Shown here in pieces: positions 1-6,069 of a DNA stretch of 33,729 bases. The DNA comes from Aquaspirillum serpens DSM 68 (GTDB lineage: Bacteria > Pseudomonadota > Gammaproteobacteria > Burkholderiales > Aquaspirillaceae). The stretch spans positions 1 through 33,729 of the forward strand of contig NZ_ATVC01000026.1 of the NCBI RefSeq assembly GCF_000420525.1, in the 5' to 3' direction. Every line of letters starts with the position of its first letter. Position 1 is the first letter of the stretch. The translations under genes and the position numbers were made by a program. The notes below the pieces were generated by a model. That model worked only from the letters and a program-made list of their open reading frames with translations, searched no databases and was not told the origin of the DNA.

Positions 1-236
1 TGCAAAGCTTGGCTTGGTGATTCTCTCAGCCAAACAAACTCTTGCTTCCAGCTGGGCAGCAGATTGGCTAATTTGACGTAAGAAAATCGAATCGTGGGGT
101 CAGTCTGATACCATTCCTTTTGCAACGCCAACGCCTTATTAAAGACGAACCGACACGAACCCGCAAAGCGCGACATTTGCCGTGTTTGCTGGCCGTTAGG
201 TGTCAGTTGGAATTTGAAGGCTTGAAGTCGTTTCAT
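1..236 (-). CDS. tnpB: TnpB, RNA-guided nuclease of an IS605-family element (N-terminal 78 codons, runs off the window)
   Basis: TnpB proteins are RNA-guided nucleases of the OrfB_IS605 family and the ancestors of Cas12. They act with an omega-RNA encoded at the element's right end. The minus-strand frame begins MKRLQAFKFQLTPNGQQ at 236 and continues through a pattern typical of TnpB N-termini (RFAGSCRFVFNKALAL, then a W-rich segment). It is still open at base 1. The RuvC-like catalytic part and zinc ribbon would lie outside the window, so activity cannot be judged. A perfect TATAAT hexamer (reverse strand, 243-248) sits so close to the start that any transcript from it would be nearly leaderless. 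The gene has the same orientation as the interrupted yrbG fragment. Confidence 0.8.
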   Translation of the reverse strand, partial: MKRLQAFKFQLTPNGQQTRQMSRFAGSCRFVFNKALALQKEWYQTDPTIRFSYVKLANLLPSWKQEFVWLRESPSQAL

Positions 237-370
237 GCGCTCATTATACAAACAGCAAAGCAAACATTGATTTGTTTTTACTTTACAACCGCAACACTAA
301 ACCCTAAAACGGCTTTGCCGTTTGCGCCTGATATCCCCGCCATGAATGGCGAGGTTTTACGGCACAGGGG
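1..370 (-). mobile_element. IS200/IS605-type element (IS1341/TnpB group), left end; continues past the window edge
   Basis: Read on the minus strand, this stretch starts with an imperfect palindrome (stem 335-343 with 346-354, two-base loop). That is the subterminal hairpin typical of IS200/IS605 left ends. A second small hairpin follows at about 308-323, then the start of tnpB. The outer boundary is placed near 370/371 because the yrbG reading frame stops resembling its family there. No direct target duplication is expected for this family. No tnpA is visible, so this is either a TnpB-only element or its tnpA lies outside. The right end is not in the window. Confidence 0.72.
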
Positions 371-767
371 ATAACACGATAGCGTCAACTCGAGAGACAT
401 TGCCATCCCACAACTGCCACGCCGCCAAAGCCGTTACCAAAATCAAGATGGGTAATTCTTTGTGTAGCACTTGTGAGTGTACGGTGATGGGGCTAATCAG
501 GGCGGTGATGCCGAGGATAAGGGCAATGTTGGTGATATTCGAGCCATAGGCGTTACCGAGGGCAATGCCCGGGTTGCCCTGTGAGGCGGCGAGGGCAGAT
601 ACGACCATTTCGGGGGTGGAAGTACCAAAGCCAACGATGACCATACCAATTAACAAGGGTGGCATACCGAAGTGCGACGCCGTCGATGCTGCGCCTTCAA
701 CAAAACGGTCGGCACTCCACACCAATAACACCAGCCCTACGATCACGGCAAAGAAAGGTAATAGCAT
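357..767 (-). pseudogene. yrbG: yrbG-like calcium/sodium antiporter, 5' fragment truncated by the tnpB element
   Basis: CaCA-family antiporters have two homologous halves of about five membrane helices, roughly 320 residues in total. Only 136 codons remain here. The fragment includes the first alpha-repeat, with the characteristic GFGTSTPEMVVSA and GNAYGSNITNIALILG segments that form half of the ion-binding site. Resemblance to the family ends at VDAIVL; the last four codons and the stop come from the end of the inserted element. The start is set at the ATG at 767, preceded by AGGA with nine-base spacing, rather than at upstream in-frame codons. With the second alpha-repeat missing, the product cannot form a complete transport site. 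The other half should lie on the far side of the element, outside the window. Confidence 0.8.
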
Positions 768-907
768 CAATCTGTGTCCTTTTTGGTTGATTGGATTTTC
801 TACGAGTTGCACTGTACCGATTGCCTAGAAAACTGTCAGTAGGTATAGCTTGGGTTGAGCACTCCAACGCAAAAAGACAAAAAATAGATATTGCATATAC
901 AAAATGC

Positions 908-936
908 GTAGGATGGATAAGCGAAGCGCATCCATC
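908..936 (+). repeat. REP-like palindromic repeat, family B, copy 1
   Basis: The unit reads GTAGGATGGATAAGCG, then a short link and ATCCATC. GATGGAT at 912-918 pairs with ATCCATC at 930-936. Near-identical units occur at 2961-2989 (plus) and 33604-33632 (minus). Similarity to copy 2 continues past the palindrome to a shared CCCAAACA. Short repeats of this kind are common between genes in beta- and gammaproteobacteria. Confidence 0.8.
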
Positions 937-976
937 AAAAAATCTCACGAAACCCAAACAGTCCATCCAAATGAGT

Positions 977-999
977 GTGGGCACTGACTTTGTGCCCAC
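977..999 (+). repeat. REP-like palindromic repeat, family A, copy 1
   Basis: A perfect eight-base inverted repeat, GTGGGCAC (977-984) and GTGCCCAC (992-999), around a seven-base loop, followed by GAAAC. Related units are at 2901-2947 (reverse orientation) and about 33546-33571. Each copy lies within about 40 bases of a family B repeat. Confidence 0.75.
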
Positions 1000-1291
1000 G
1001 AAACCATACCTGACAGTACATCAGAAAAAGCAGTTTCATCGATTTGACTTAACATACGGTGGCATTTTGATAATTTGATGAATCCCTACACTGCCGATCT
1101 GTCACGATTACATGAAAATTTATTAACTACTAGAGGTTGAGCTACCAAGAGTAAACAACCCGAATCAGGTGCTTAGAAATTTTATGAGTTGCACCACTTA
1201 ACCAAATGTGATATCCATTTAGCGTTTTGACCTTGAATGAAGATTCATTCATTGTTTTATTTTTAATTAAAATCAAAATGGAGAAAATAAG

Positions 1292-2356
1292 TTGGATAAG
1301 AAAACAAGCAAAATCTCTTGGATTTTTGGCTCTATTTTATTGCTAATTGGGATAAGCAATCTAATTGCCTTATCAAATGCCTATGGTTTATTGATGATAG
1401 TTGCAGGAGGTTTTTTACTCCCACCCATCAGAAATAAGTTTTATGAACTAACGCAAATTCAAATACAAAGTTGGCTCAGAGGTATAGCTGTTAGCTTACT
1501 CATAGTAAATTTCTTTGTATTGTCTCAAGAGTCTGAAAACAAAGATAATGCGAAGACACCAGAAAACAAAGAGATAGCAAAGAATACCCAATCAGAAAAT
1601 CCATCTATTAACAAAAAAACGGAAGTAGAAAATAAACCCTGTCAAGATTTAGAGCAAAGCAATTTGCTTTATCAGAAAAACATGGAGAACAAAAAATATT
1701 ACGATGCAGCATTGATAATGAAACAATGCTTAAAAACTCATGAAAACGATCAGAGCTTAAAGGAAAAACTTTCTATTGCCGAAATTAGCCAATATAAATC
1801 TAACATAGAAAATCCACAAAGCCGACTTCATCAACTTCTAAACATTGAAAATCTAGAGCGTGATTATCCAAAAGAAGCAGAGAAATTTGCTGATTTGAAA
1901 CGCAAGCTGAAAGACGAAATAGATTCAAAATGGAGTTATCAGGTAGAAGAAGATGAAATGTCTAGTAAAAAAATATTTTTTGCTACCAACACAAGTAAAA
2001 ACTATCTAAACTTTGATTTTCCTTATTCAGGCAGTCAACAAGCTACTCTACAGATTAGAAATCATCCGAGATATGGCAGAGATATAATACTCTCGATAGA
2101 GAAAGGACAATTTTTATGTGGCTATAATGATTGTTCTGTATTAGTAAAATTCGATGATACTCCTCCAGTAAGGTTTTCAGCATCTTCACCGAACGATCAC
2201 AGTTCTGAACATATTTTCATCAATAGTTATCAGAAGTTTATTGATAGAATGAAAAAATCCAAAGAAGTCAGAATTGAGGCAAAATTTTATAGAGAAGGCG
2301 CTCAGTCTTTAATATTTGACACTACAGGATTTGATCAACAAAAGATGTCAAATTAA
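1292..2356 (+). CDS. Membrane-anchored protein of unknown function, AT-rich
   Basis: This 354-residue protein is not assigned a function. The N-terminus has hydrophobic segments at about residues 9-25, 28-44 and 62-79, which suggests two or three membrane helices. A low-complexity, charged Asn/Lys/Glu linker follows (about 80-115), then a helical region and a C-terminal domain from about residue 212. That domain starts with WSYQVEEDEM and contains FDFPY, HPRYGRDIILSIEKGQF, VKFDD and an arrangement ending in FDTTGF. I recognise this as a recurring domain of uncharacterised proteins with no known activity. The start is a TTG with GGAG eight bases upstream; no in-frame ATG fits better. Base composition is far more AT-rich than the genes from 3058 on, which suggests recent transfer. 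A strong hairpin follows the stop. Confidence 0.75.
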   Translation: MDKKTSKISWIFGSILLLIGISNLIALSNAYGLLMIVAGGFLLPPIRNKFYELTQIQIQSWLRGIAVSLLIVNFFVLSQESENKDNAKTPENKEIAKNTQSENPSINKKTEVENKPCQDLEQSNLLYQKNMENKKYYDAALIMKQCLKTHENDQSLKEKLSIAEISQYKSNIENPQSRLHQLLNIENLERDYPKEAEKFADLKRKLKDEIDSKWSYQVEEDEMSSKKIFFATNTSKNYLNFDFPYSGSQQATLQIRNHPRYGRDIILSIEKGQFLCGYNDCSVLVKFDDTPPVRFSASSPNDHSSEHIFINSYQKFIDRMKKSKEVRIEAKFYREGAQSLIFDTTGFDQQKMSN

Positions 2357-2369
2357 CTACTAACTACCA

Positions 2370-2420
2370 TTAAGTTGGGTTGCCAATATTTGGTAACCCA
2401 ACTTAACTTATTTTATTCTT
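2370..2420 (+). terminator. Strong hairpin terminator after the AT-rich gene
   Basis: A 15-base stem with one mismatch (2370-2384 with 2392-2406) around a seven-base loop, followed by a T-rich run (CTTATTTTATT). It lies 14 bases after the preceding stop codon. Confidence 0.75.
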
Positions 2421-2523
2421 CTATCCCAACCACAACAGAAACTCTATAAATAATATCTGCACATCTCAATAAGAAATCATCATCAACTTTTATTAAAGTA
2501 GAAATTTTTGCCACATCACCTTC
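2413..2523 (-). pseudogene. Possible minus-strand gene remnant of about 35 codons
   Basis: The minus strand is open from about 2523 to a stop at 2413-2415, with a protein-like reading that ends IIYRVSVVVGIEE. There is no ATG and no ribosome binding site; a GTG is the only plausible start. It is AT-rich like the gene opposite it. It may be the tail of a gene whose 5' part was lost when the antitoxin locus was joined on. I do not recognise a family, and chance openness in AT-rich DNA is a real alternative. Confidence 0.25.
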
Positions 2524-2569
2524 ATTGAAAAAGCACTATATTTGTAGCTATTATTTTGAGGAATCAATC

Positions 2570-2821
2570 ATGGATACCATCTACGCCGACTACTCCATCA
2601 GCATGTCAGAGTTTAAACGCAACCCAGCGCAAGTGCTGCGAGATGCAGGAGAAAAACCCGTCGCAGTGCTCAACCACAACCGCCCAGCCTTCTACATGAT
2701 TACACCCAAACTCTTTGAAGCACTGGTCGAAGAACTAGCCGACCGTGACTTAGTAGAACTAGCCCGCCAGCGGTTGACCATGACCGACAGCGCGATTGAG
2801 GTCGATATTGAACAACTCTAA
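2570..2821 (+). CDS. Type II antitoxin, Phd/YefM (StbD/RelB-like) family
   Basis: An 83-residue Phd/YefM-type antitoxin. The N-terminus has the usual DNA-binding pattern: SISMSEFKRNPAQVL, then EKPVAVLNHNRPAFYMI, as in proteins that fold as a beta-alpha dimer and repress their own operon. The C-terminal part, rich in acidic residues (ADRDLVELARQRL and on), is where such proteins wrap and neutralise a RelE/StbE-type toxin. The ATG at 2570 is chosen over upstream codons because GAGGA lies seven bases before it. The expected toxin gene directly downstream is only a stub, so this antitoxin appears to be an orphan. Its GC content resembles the core genes rather than the AT-rich gene before it. Confidence 0.85.
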   Translation: MDTIYADYSISMSEFKRNPAQVLRDAGEKPVAVLNHNRPAFYMITPKLFEALVEELADRDLVELARQRLTMTDSAIEVDIEQL

Positions 2822-2834
2822 TACACCAACCGAA

Positions 2835-2903
2835 GCAACAAAATATCGGTTGAAATTCCTACCAGCAGCCCTTGATGAATGGAATGCACCAGTCAGATCA
2901 GTA
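2835..2903 (+). pseudogene. RelE/StbE-type toxin remnant
   Basis: Just after the antitoxin stop, one frame reads TKYRLKFLPAALDEWNAPVR. This matches the opening of RelE/StbE-family toxins (the y-x-L-x-F-x-P-x-A-x-x-E-W pattern). No ATG stands where the family normally starts; the codon there is GCA. After about 20 codons the resemblance stops at the edge of a palindromic repeat (from 2901). The remaining 70 or so codons, including the catalytic Arg/Tyr region, are absent, and the htpG terminator follows instead. The simplest reading is a deletion, with the repeat marking the junction. Confidence 0.65.
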
Positions 2904-2947
2904 GCATCCATCGTTTCGTGGGCACAAAAAAATGGTACCCACGCTAC
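2901..2947 (-). repeat. REP-like palindromic repeat, family A, copy 2
   Basis: An imperfect palindrome in which GTAGC and CGTGGG on the left (2901-2905, 2917-2922) pair with CCCACG and GCTAC on the right (2938-2943, 2943-2947). Read on the minus strand it starts GTAGCGTGGGTACC and ends TTTGTGCCCACGAAACG, matching copies 1 and 3. It directly adjoins the toxin remnant. Confidence 0.7.
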
Positions 2948-2960
2948 TGTTCTATTGGCC

Positions 2961-2989
2961 GTAGGATGGATAAGCGCAGCGCATCCATC
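2961..2989 (+). repeat. REP-like palindromic repeat, family B, copy 2
   Basis: Differs from copy 1 at 908-936 by one base (GCGCAGCGC instead of GCGAAGCGC). It lies 13 bases after the family A repeat and just before the htpG terminator. Confidence 0.8.
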
Positions 2990-3005
2990 AAGAAACCATC
3001 ACCCA

Positions 3006-3043
3006 AACAAAAAAGCCACCCAAATCATCGGGTGGCTTTCTTT
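3006..3043 (-). terminator. Terminator of htpG
   Basis: Read on the minus strand, AAAGCCACCC (3030-3039) pairs with GGGTGGCTTT (3012-3021) over an eight-base loop and runs into TTTTTTGTTT. It begins about 20 bases after the htpG stop. Confidence 0.85.
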
Positions 3044-3057
3044 GTGGTGCAGCGCGG

Positions 3058-4953
3058 CTAGGCTTGCAACAACAACTTATTCATCCGCTTCACAAACTGC
3101 GCCGGATCAGCCAACTGGCCGCCTTCGGCCAACAATGCCTGCTCAAACAACAACGCACTCAAATCGGCAAAACGGTCTTCACTTTGCTCACGATCCAAAC
3201 GCTTCACCAACTCATGCTCAGGGTTCAGCTCCAAAATCGGCTTGCTGCTGTCCACCTTCTGACCCGCTTGCTTTAACAAACGCTCCAGATGCGTGCTCAT
3301 CCCGTATTCATCCACCACCAAACACGATGGCGAGTCGGTTAAACGATGCGTTACGCGAACTTCTTTCACCTTGTCGGCCAACACGGTTTTCACCCGTTCA
3401 ACCACCGGCTTCAACGCCTCTTCAACCTTCTCTTGCTCTTTCTTCTCCTCGGCATCCGCCAATTCGTCAAGATCAAGCGCGCCCTTCGCCACCGACGACA
3501 ATTTCTTACCGTCAAACTCGGTGAGATAGCTCAACATCCACTCATCAACACGGTCAGTCAACAACAACACCTCGACGCCTTTCTTGGCAAAAATCTCCAA
3601 GTGCGGGCTATGGCGGGCGGCGGCGGTGGTGTCGGCGGTGATGTAGTAAATGTGCTTTTGCCCTTCCTTCATCCGTGACACATAGTCGCTTAACGACACA
3701 GTTTGTTCATCGGACTCTTGATGCGTCGAAGCAAAGCGTAACAACTTAGCAATACGGTCGCGGTTACTGAAATCTTCACCTACGCCTTCTTTCAACACCG
3801 AACCAAATTCAGTCCAGAAACCTTGGTATTTCTCCGTTTCTTTCTCGGCAATGTCTTCCAACAGACCCAACACTTTTTTCACACAACCGGCGCGAATCGC
3901 ATCGATGTCCTTCGAGCTTTGCAACAACTCACGGCTGACGTTCAGCGGCAAATCGGCCGAATCGATCACCCCACGCACAAAGCGCAAATAGTGTGGCATC
4001 AGTTTTTCGGTGTCTTCCATGATAAAGACACGGCGCACATATAACTTCACCCCTTGCTTACGCTCACGCTCCCATAAATCGAACGGCGCTTTAGCAGGGA
4101 TATACAACAGCTCGATATACTCTTGCCGCCCTTCCACACGGGCATGGCTCCATGCCAGTGGGTCTTGATAGTCATGAGAGACATGCTTGTAGAACTCACG
4201 ATATTGCTCTTCGCTAATATCGCTCTTGCTACGCGCCCACAATGCCGAGGCTTGGTTGACGCTTTCCCAACCTTCTTGTTTCACTTCATTGCCATCGTCA
4301 TCAAACGTAGGCTGTTTTGGCATCTCAATCGGGATCGCGATATGGTCGGAGTATTTGCGAATGATGCTACGCAATTGCCAATCGTTGAGCAGATTATCTT
4401 CCGAATCGCGCAGATGTAAGACAATTTCTGTCCCACGGCCGGCTTTTTCGACAGTTTCTAAGGTGTAATCACCTTCACCCGCCGACTCCCAACGCACGGC
4501 CTCGCTGGCAGGCACACCAGCGCGGCGAGTGGTCAGGGTCACGCGATCGGCCACAATAAACGCCGAATAGAAGCCGACACCAAATTGACCGATTAAATTC
4601 GCATCTTTTTTGGCATCGCCGGTGAGATTTTCAAAGAAAGCTTTGGTACCCGACCGCGCAATAGTACCGATATTTTGAATCACTTCTTCGCGATTCATCC
4701 CGATGCCGTTATCGCTGATGGTCAGCGTTTTTGCCTCTTTATCAAAGGCAAGGCGGATTTTTAACTCGGCATCGTTTTCAAACAATTCTGGGGTTTCTAG
4801 GGCTTCAAAGCGCAGTTTATCTGCTGCATCAGAAGCATTTGAAATCAGCTCGCGCAGGAAAATTTCCTTGTTTGAGTACAAGGAGTGGATCATCAGATGC
4901 AGGAGCTGTTTCACTTCGGCCTGAAAGCCCAGGGTTTCCTTTTGTGCGCTCAT
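3058..4953 (-). CDS. htpG: Hsp90 chaperone HtpG
   Basis: HtpG is the cytosolic Hsp90 homologue, an ATP-driven dimeric chaperone. The 631-residue product has the normal family length. The GHKL ATPase signatures are intact: [13 protein letters not shown] (Mg/ATP site), DNGIGM, and [15 protein letters not shown] forming the ATP lid. The middle domain arginine region (LNVSRELLQ) and a C-terminal dimerisation domain follow. The start is the ATG at 4953 ([11 protein letters not shown]), preceded by GAG seven bases upstream; a TTG 15 bases earlier has no better site. A close match to a sigma-32 promoter lies 41-68 bases upstream, so heat induction is likely. It is followed by a clear terminator, so it is probably transcribed alone. 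Confidence 0.97.
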   Translation of the reverse strand: MSAQKETLGFQAEVKQLLHLMIHSLYSNKEIFLRELISNASDAADKLRFEALETPELFENDAELKIRLAFDKEAKTLTISDNGIGMNREEVIQNIGTIARSGTKAFFENLTGDAKKDANLIGQFGVGFYSAFIVADRVTLTTRRAGVPASEAVRWESAGEGDYTLETVEKAGRGTEIVLHLRDSEDNLLNDWQLRSIIRKYSDHIAIPIEMPKQPTFDDDGNEVKQEGWESVNQASALWARSKSDISEEQYREFYKHVSHDYQDPLAWSHARVEGRQEYIELLYIPAKAPFDLWERERKQGVKLYVRRVFIMEDTEKLMPHYLRFVRGVIDSADLPLNVSRELLQSSKDIDAIRAGCVKKVLGLLEDIAEKETEKYQGFWTEFGSVLKEGVGEDFSNRDRIAKLLRFASTHQESDEQTVSLSDYVSRMKEGQKHIYYITADTTAAARHSPHLEIFAKKGVEVLLLTDRVDEWMLSYLTEFDGKKLSSVAKGALDLDELADAEEKKEQEKVEEALKPVVERVKTVLADKVKEVRVTHRLTDSPSCLVVDEYGMSTHLERLLKQAGQKVDSSKPILELNPEHELVKRLDREQSEDRFADLSALLFEQALLAEGGQLADPAQFVKRMNKLLLQA

Positions 4954-4993
4954 CGTATTCTCAACCAAATGGGATTAAACAATCGAGCAACAC

Positions 4994-5021
4994 AAATGAG
5001 GCAAAGCCAGTGCTTTTCAAG
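4994..5021 (-). promoter_or_regulatory. Heat-shock (sigma-32) promoter of htpG
   Basis: On the minus strand, CTTGAAA (5015-5021) is followed after 13 bases by CCTCATTT (4994-5001). The sigma-32 consensus is CTTGAAA, 11-16 bases, CCCCATnT, so only one base of the core differs. The position fits a transcript start about 30 bases upstream of the htpG ATG. Confidence 0.8.
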
Positions 5022-5082
5022 ACCAGAGGAGAGGCGACTCAGCGACAATCACCGCCGCCGAGCCCTAAGAGAGATAGGCGAT

Positions 5083-5961
5083 TTAGCCCATTAACCAAGT
5101 GCGGGGGTTGGATTCGAGCCACATTTTGATTTGCCGTGCATCGTCCAAACGCGAATTAGGATTGTCTGCCGCCAACAACACAATAAACATCGGTGTTGAA
5201 CCGACCGTCGCTTGCATCACCAAACACCGCCCAGCCTCGCGGATATAGCCGGTTTTGGATAACCCAATCTGCCATTCCCCCTCACGCACCAAGGCATTGG
5301 AATTGCGGTAGTGCAAGACACGATTCGAGGGCAATAACACATCATGTTCGGCGGTGGTGCTGTATTGGCGAATCAGTGGATATTGATAGGCGGTTTGCAC
5401 CATGTGCGCCAAATCAAGCGCGGTGGCGCGATTGCCACTGTTCAAACCGGTTGCATCGTAAAACACCGCATCGCGCATCCCAATTTGTTTTGCTTTGCGG
5501 TTCATGCGTGCAATAAAGGCATCGCTTCCGCCGGGGAAAGTTCGCGCCAAAGCTGCCGAAGCACGGTTTTCACTCGACATCAGCGCCAGCAACAACATTT
5601 CGCGCCGCGAGAGGGTAGTCCCCACCGCCAAACGGGAACTGGTGCCCTTCAAGCGATCAATCTCGGCCTCGGTGATGCTAATCATCTCGTCCATCGGCAA
5701 ATTCGCATCGAGGACGACCATTGCCGTCATCAGCTTAGTGATCGAGGCAATTGGGGTCGAGAGATGGGCATTTTTTTGATACATCGGTTCACCCGTCATC
5801 GCATTGATGACCAAAACTGCATGAGAATGCAAACTTGGCTCGGCACTGGCTTCTAAACTCGCCGTCTGAGTGGTGGCACGCCCTTCGGCCAACACCGAGG
5901 GCAAAGCGGCCCCAAACAGACACGTTGCCAAGGCAAAAGAAGAAAAATAGCGGCGTAACAT
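5083..5961 (-). CDS. pbpG: D-alanyl-D-alanine endopeptidase (PBP7-like)
   Basis: A periplasmic penicillin-binding protein of the S11 (PbpG/DacA-like) family that cuts peptidoglycan cross-links. A signal peptide spans about residues 1-25 (MLRRYFSSFALATCLFGAAL, cleavage after VLA). The catalytic motifs are complete: SITK with Ser73 and Lys76, SEN at 130-132, and KTG at 236-238. At 292 residues it lacks the long C-terminal anchor domain of PBP5-type carboxypeptidases, which favours the endopeptidase assignment. The start at 5961 gives the proper signal peptide and has AAGGA seven bases upstream; further in-frame codons reach 6051 without a signal sequence. A terminator-like hairpin ends immediately before the ribosome binding site. 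Confidence 0.9.
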   Translation of the reverse strand: MLRRYFSSFALATCLFGAALPSVLAEGRATTQTASLEASAEPSLHSHAVLVINAMTGEPMYQKNAHLSTPIASITKLMTAMVVLDANLPMDEMISITEAEIDRLKGTSSRLAVGTTLSRREMLLLALMSSENRASAALARTFPGGSDAFIARMNRKAKQIGMRDAVFYDATGLNSGNRATALDLAHMVQTAYQYPLIRQYSTTAEHDVLLPSNRVLHYRNSNALVREGEWQIGLSKTGYIREAGRCLVMQATVGSTPMFIVLLAADNPNSRLDDARQIKMWLESNPRTWLMG

Positions 5962-5975
5962 CGATCGTTCCTTAG

Positions 5976-6025
5976 CCAAAAAAACGACACATGCCCGTGA
6001 TCCAAAAAAGAACAACGGGCATGTG
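5976..6025 (-). terminator. Terminator-like hairpin between ppiD and pbpG
   Basis: On the minus strand an 11-base perfect stem (6015-6025 with 5988-5998) is followed by TCGTTTTTTT. It lies downstream of the ppiD stop, but its T-run ends about 16 bases before the pbpG start, leaving no room for a promoter after it. It can be read as the ppiD terminator or as an attenuator in the pbpG leader. Confidence 0.75.
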
Positions 6026-6039
6026 GCAATACGCGTTAC

Positions 6040-6064
6040 ATTGTACGGCAATGGTTTGCCTTAT
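6040..6064 (-). promoter_or_regulatory. Weak candidate promoter for pbpG, upstream of the hairpin
   Basis: On the minus strand TACAAT (6040-6045) lies 16-18 bases after a poor -35 (GCGACA or GACATA). If used, the transcript would start near 6033 and carry the whole terminator-like hairpin in its leader. Confidence 0.3.
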
Positions 6065-6069
6065 GTCGC

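Larger units (their letters stand above)
768..1291. other. 524-base non-coding stretch between the yrbG fragment and an AT-rich gene
   Basis: No convincing gene is seen on either strand. The stretch holds one copy each of two palindromic repeats (908-936 and 977-999). Beyond about 1080 the base composition drops to a clearly AT-rich level shared with the following gene. A perfect seven-base inverted repeat (1235-1241 with 1244-1250) followed by a T-rich run lies about 40 bases before the next start. It could be an operator or a weak terminator. Confidence 0.6.

Noticed and set aside
1142-1252. 36-codon minus-strand frame starting MNESSFKVKTLNGYHIW
   Set aside because: It reads smoothly but has no ribosome binding site, lies in AT-rich DNA, and matches nothing I recognise. 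Chance is as likely as a small gene.
2796-3524. Open plus-strand frame of 242 codons spanning the toxin stub and the 3' end of htpG
   Set aside because: Only its first 20 or so codons after the antitoxin resemble a protein (the toxin remnant). The rest is antisense to intact htpG and rich in Pro/Thr/Ser, as expected for a shadow frame.
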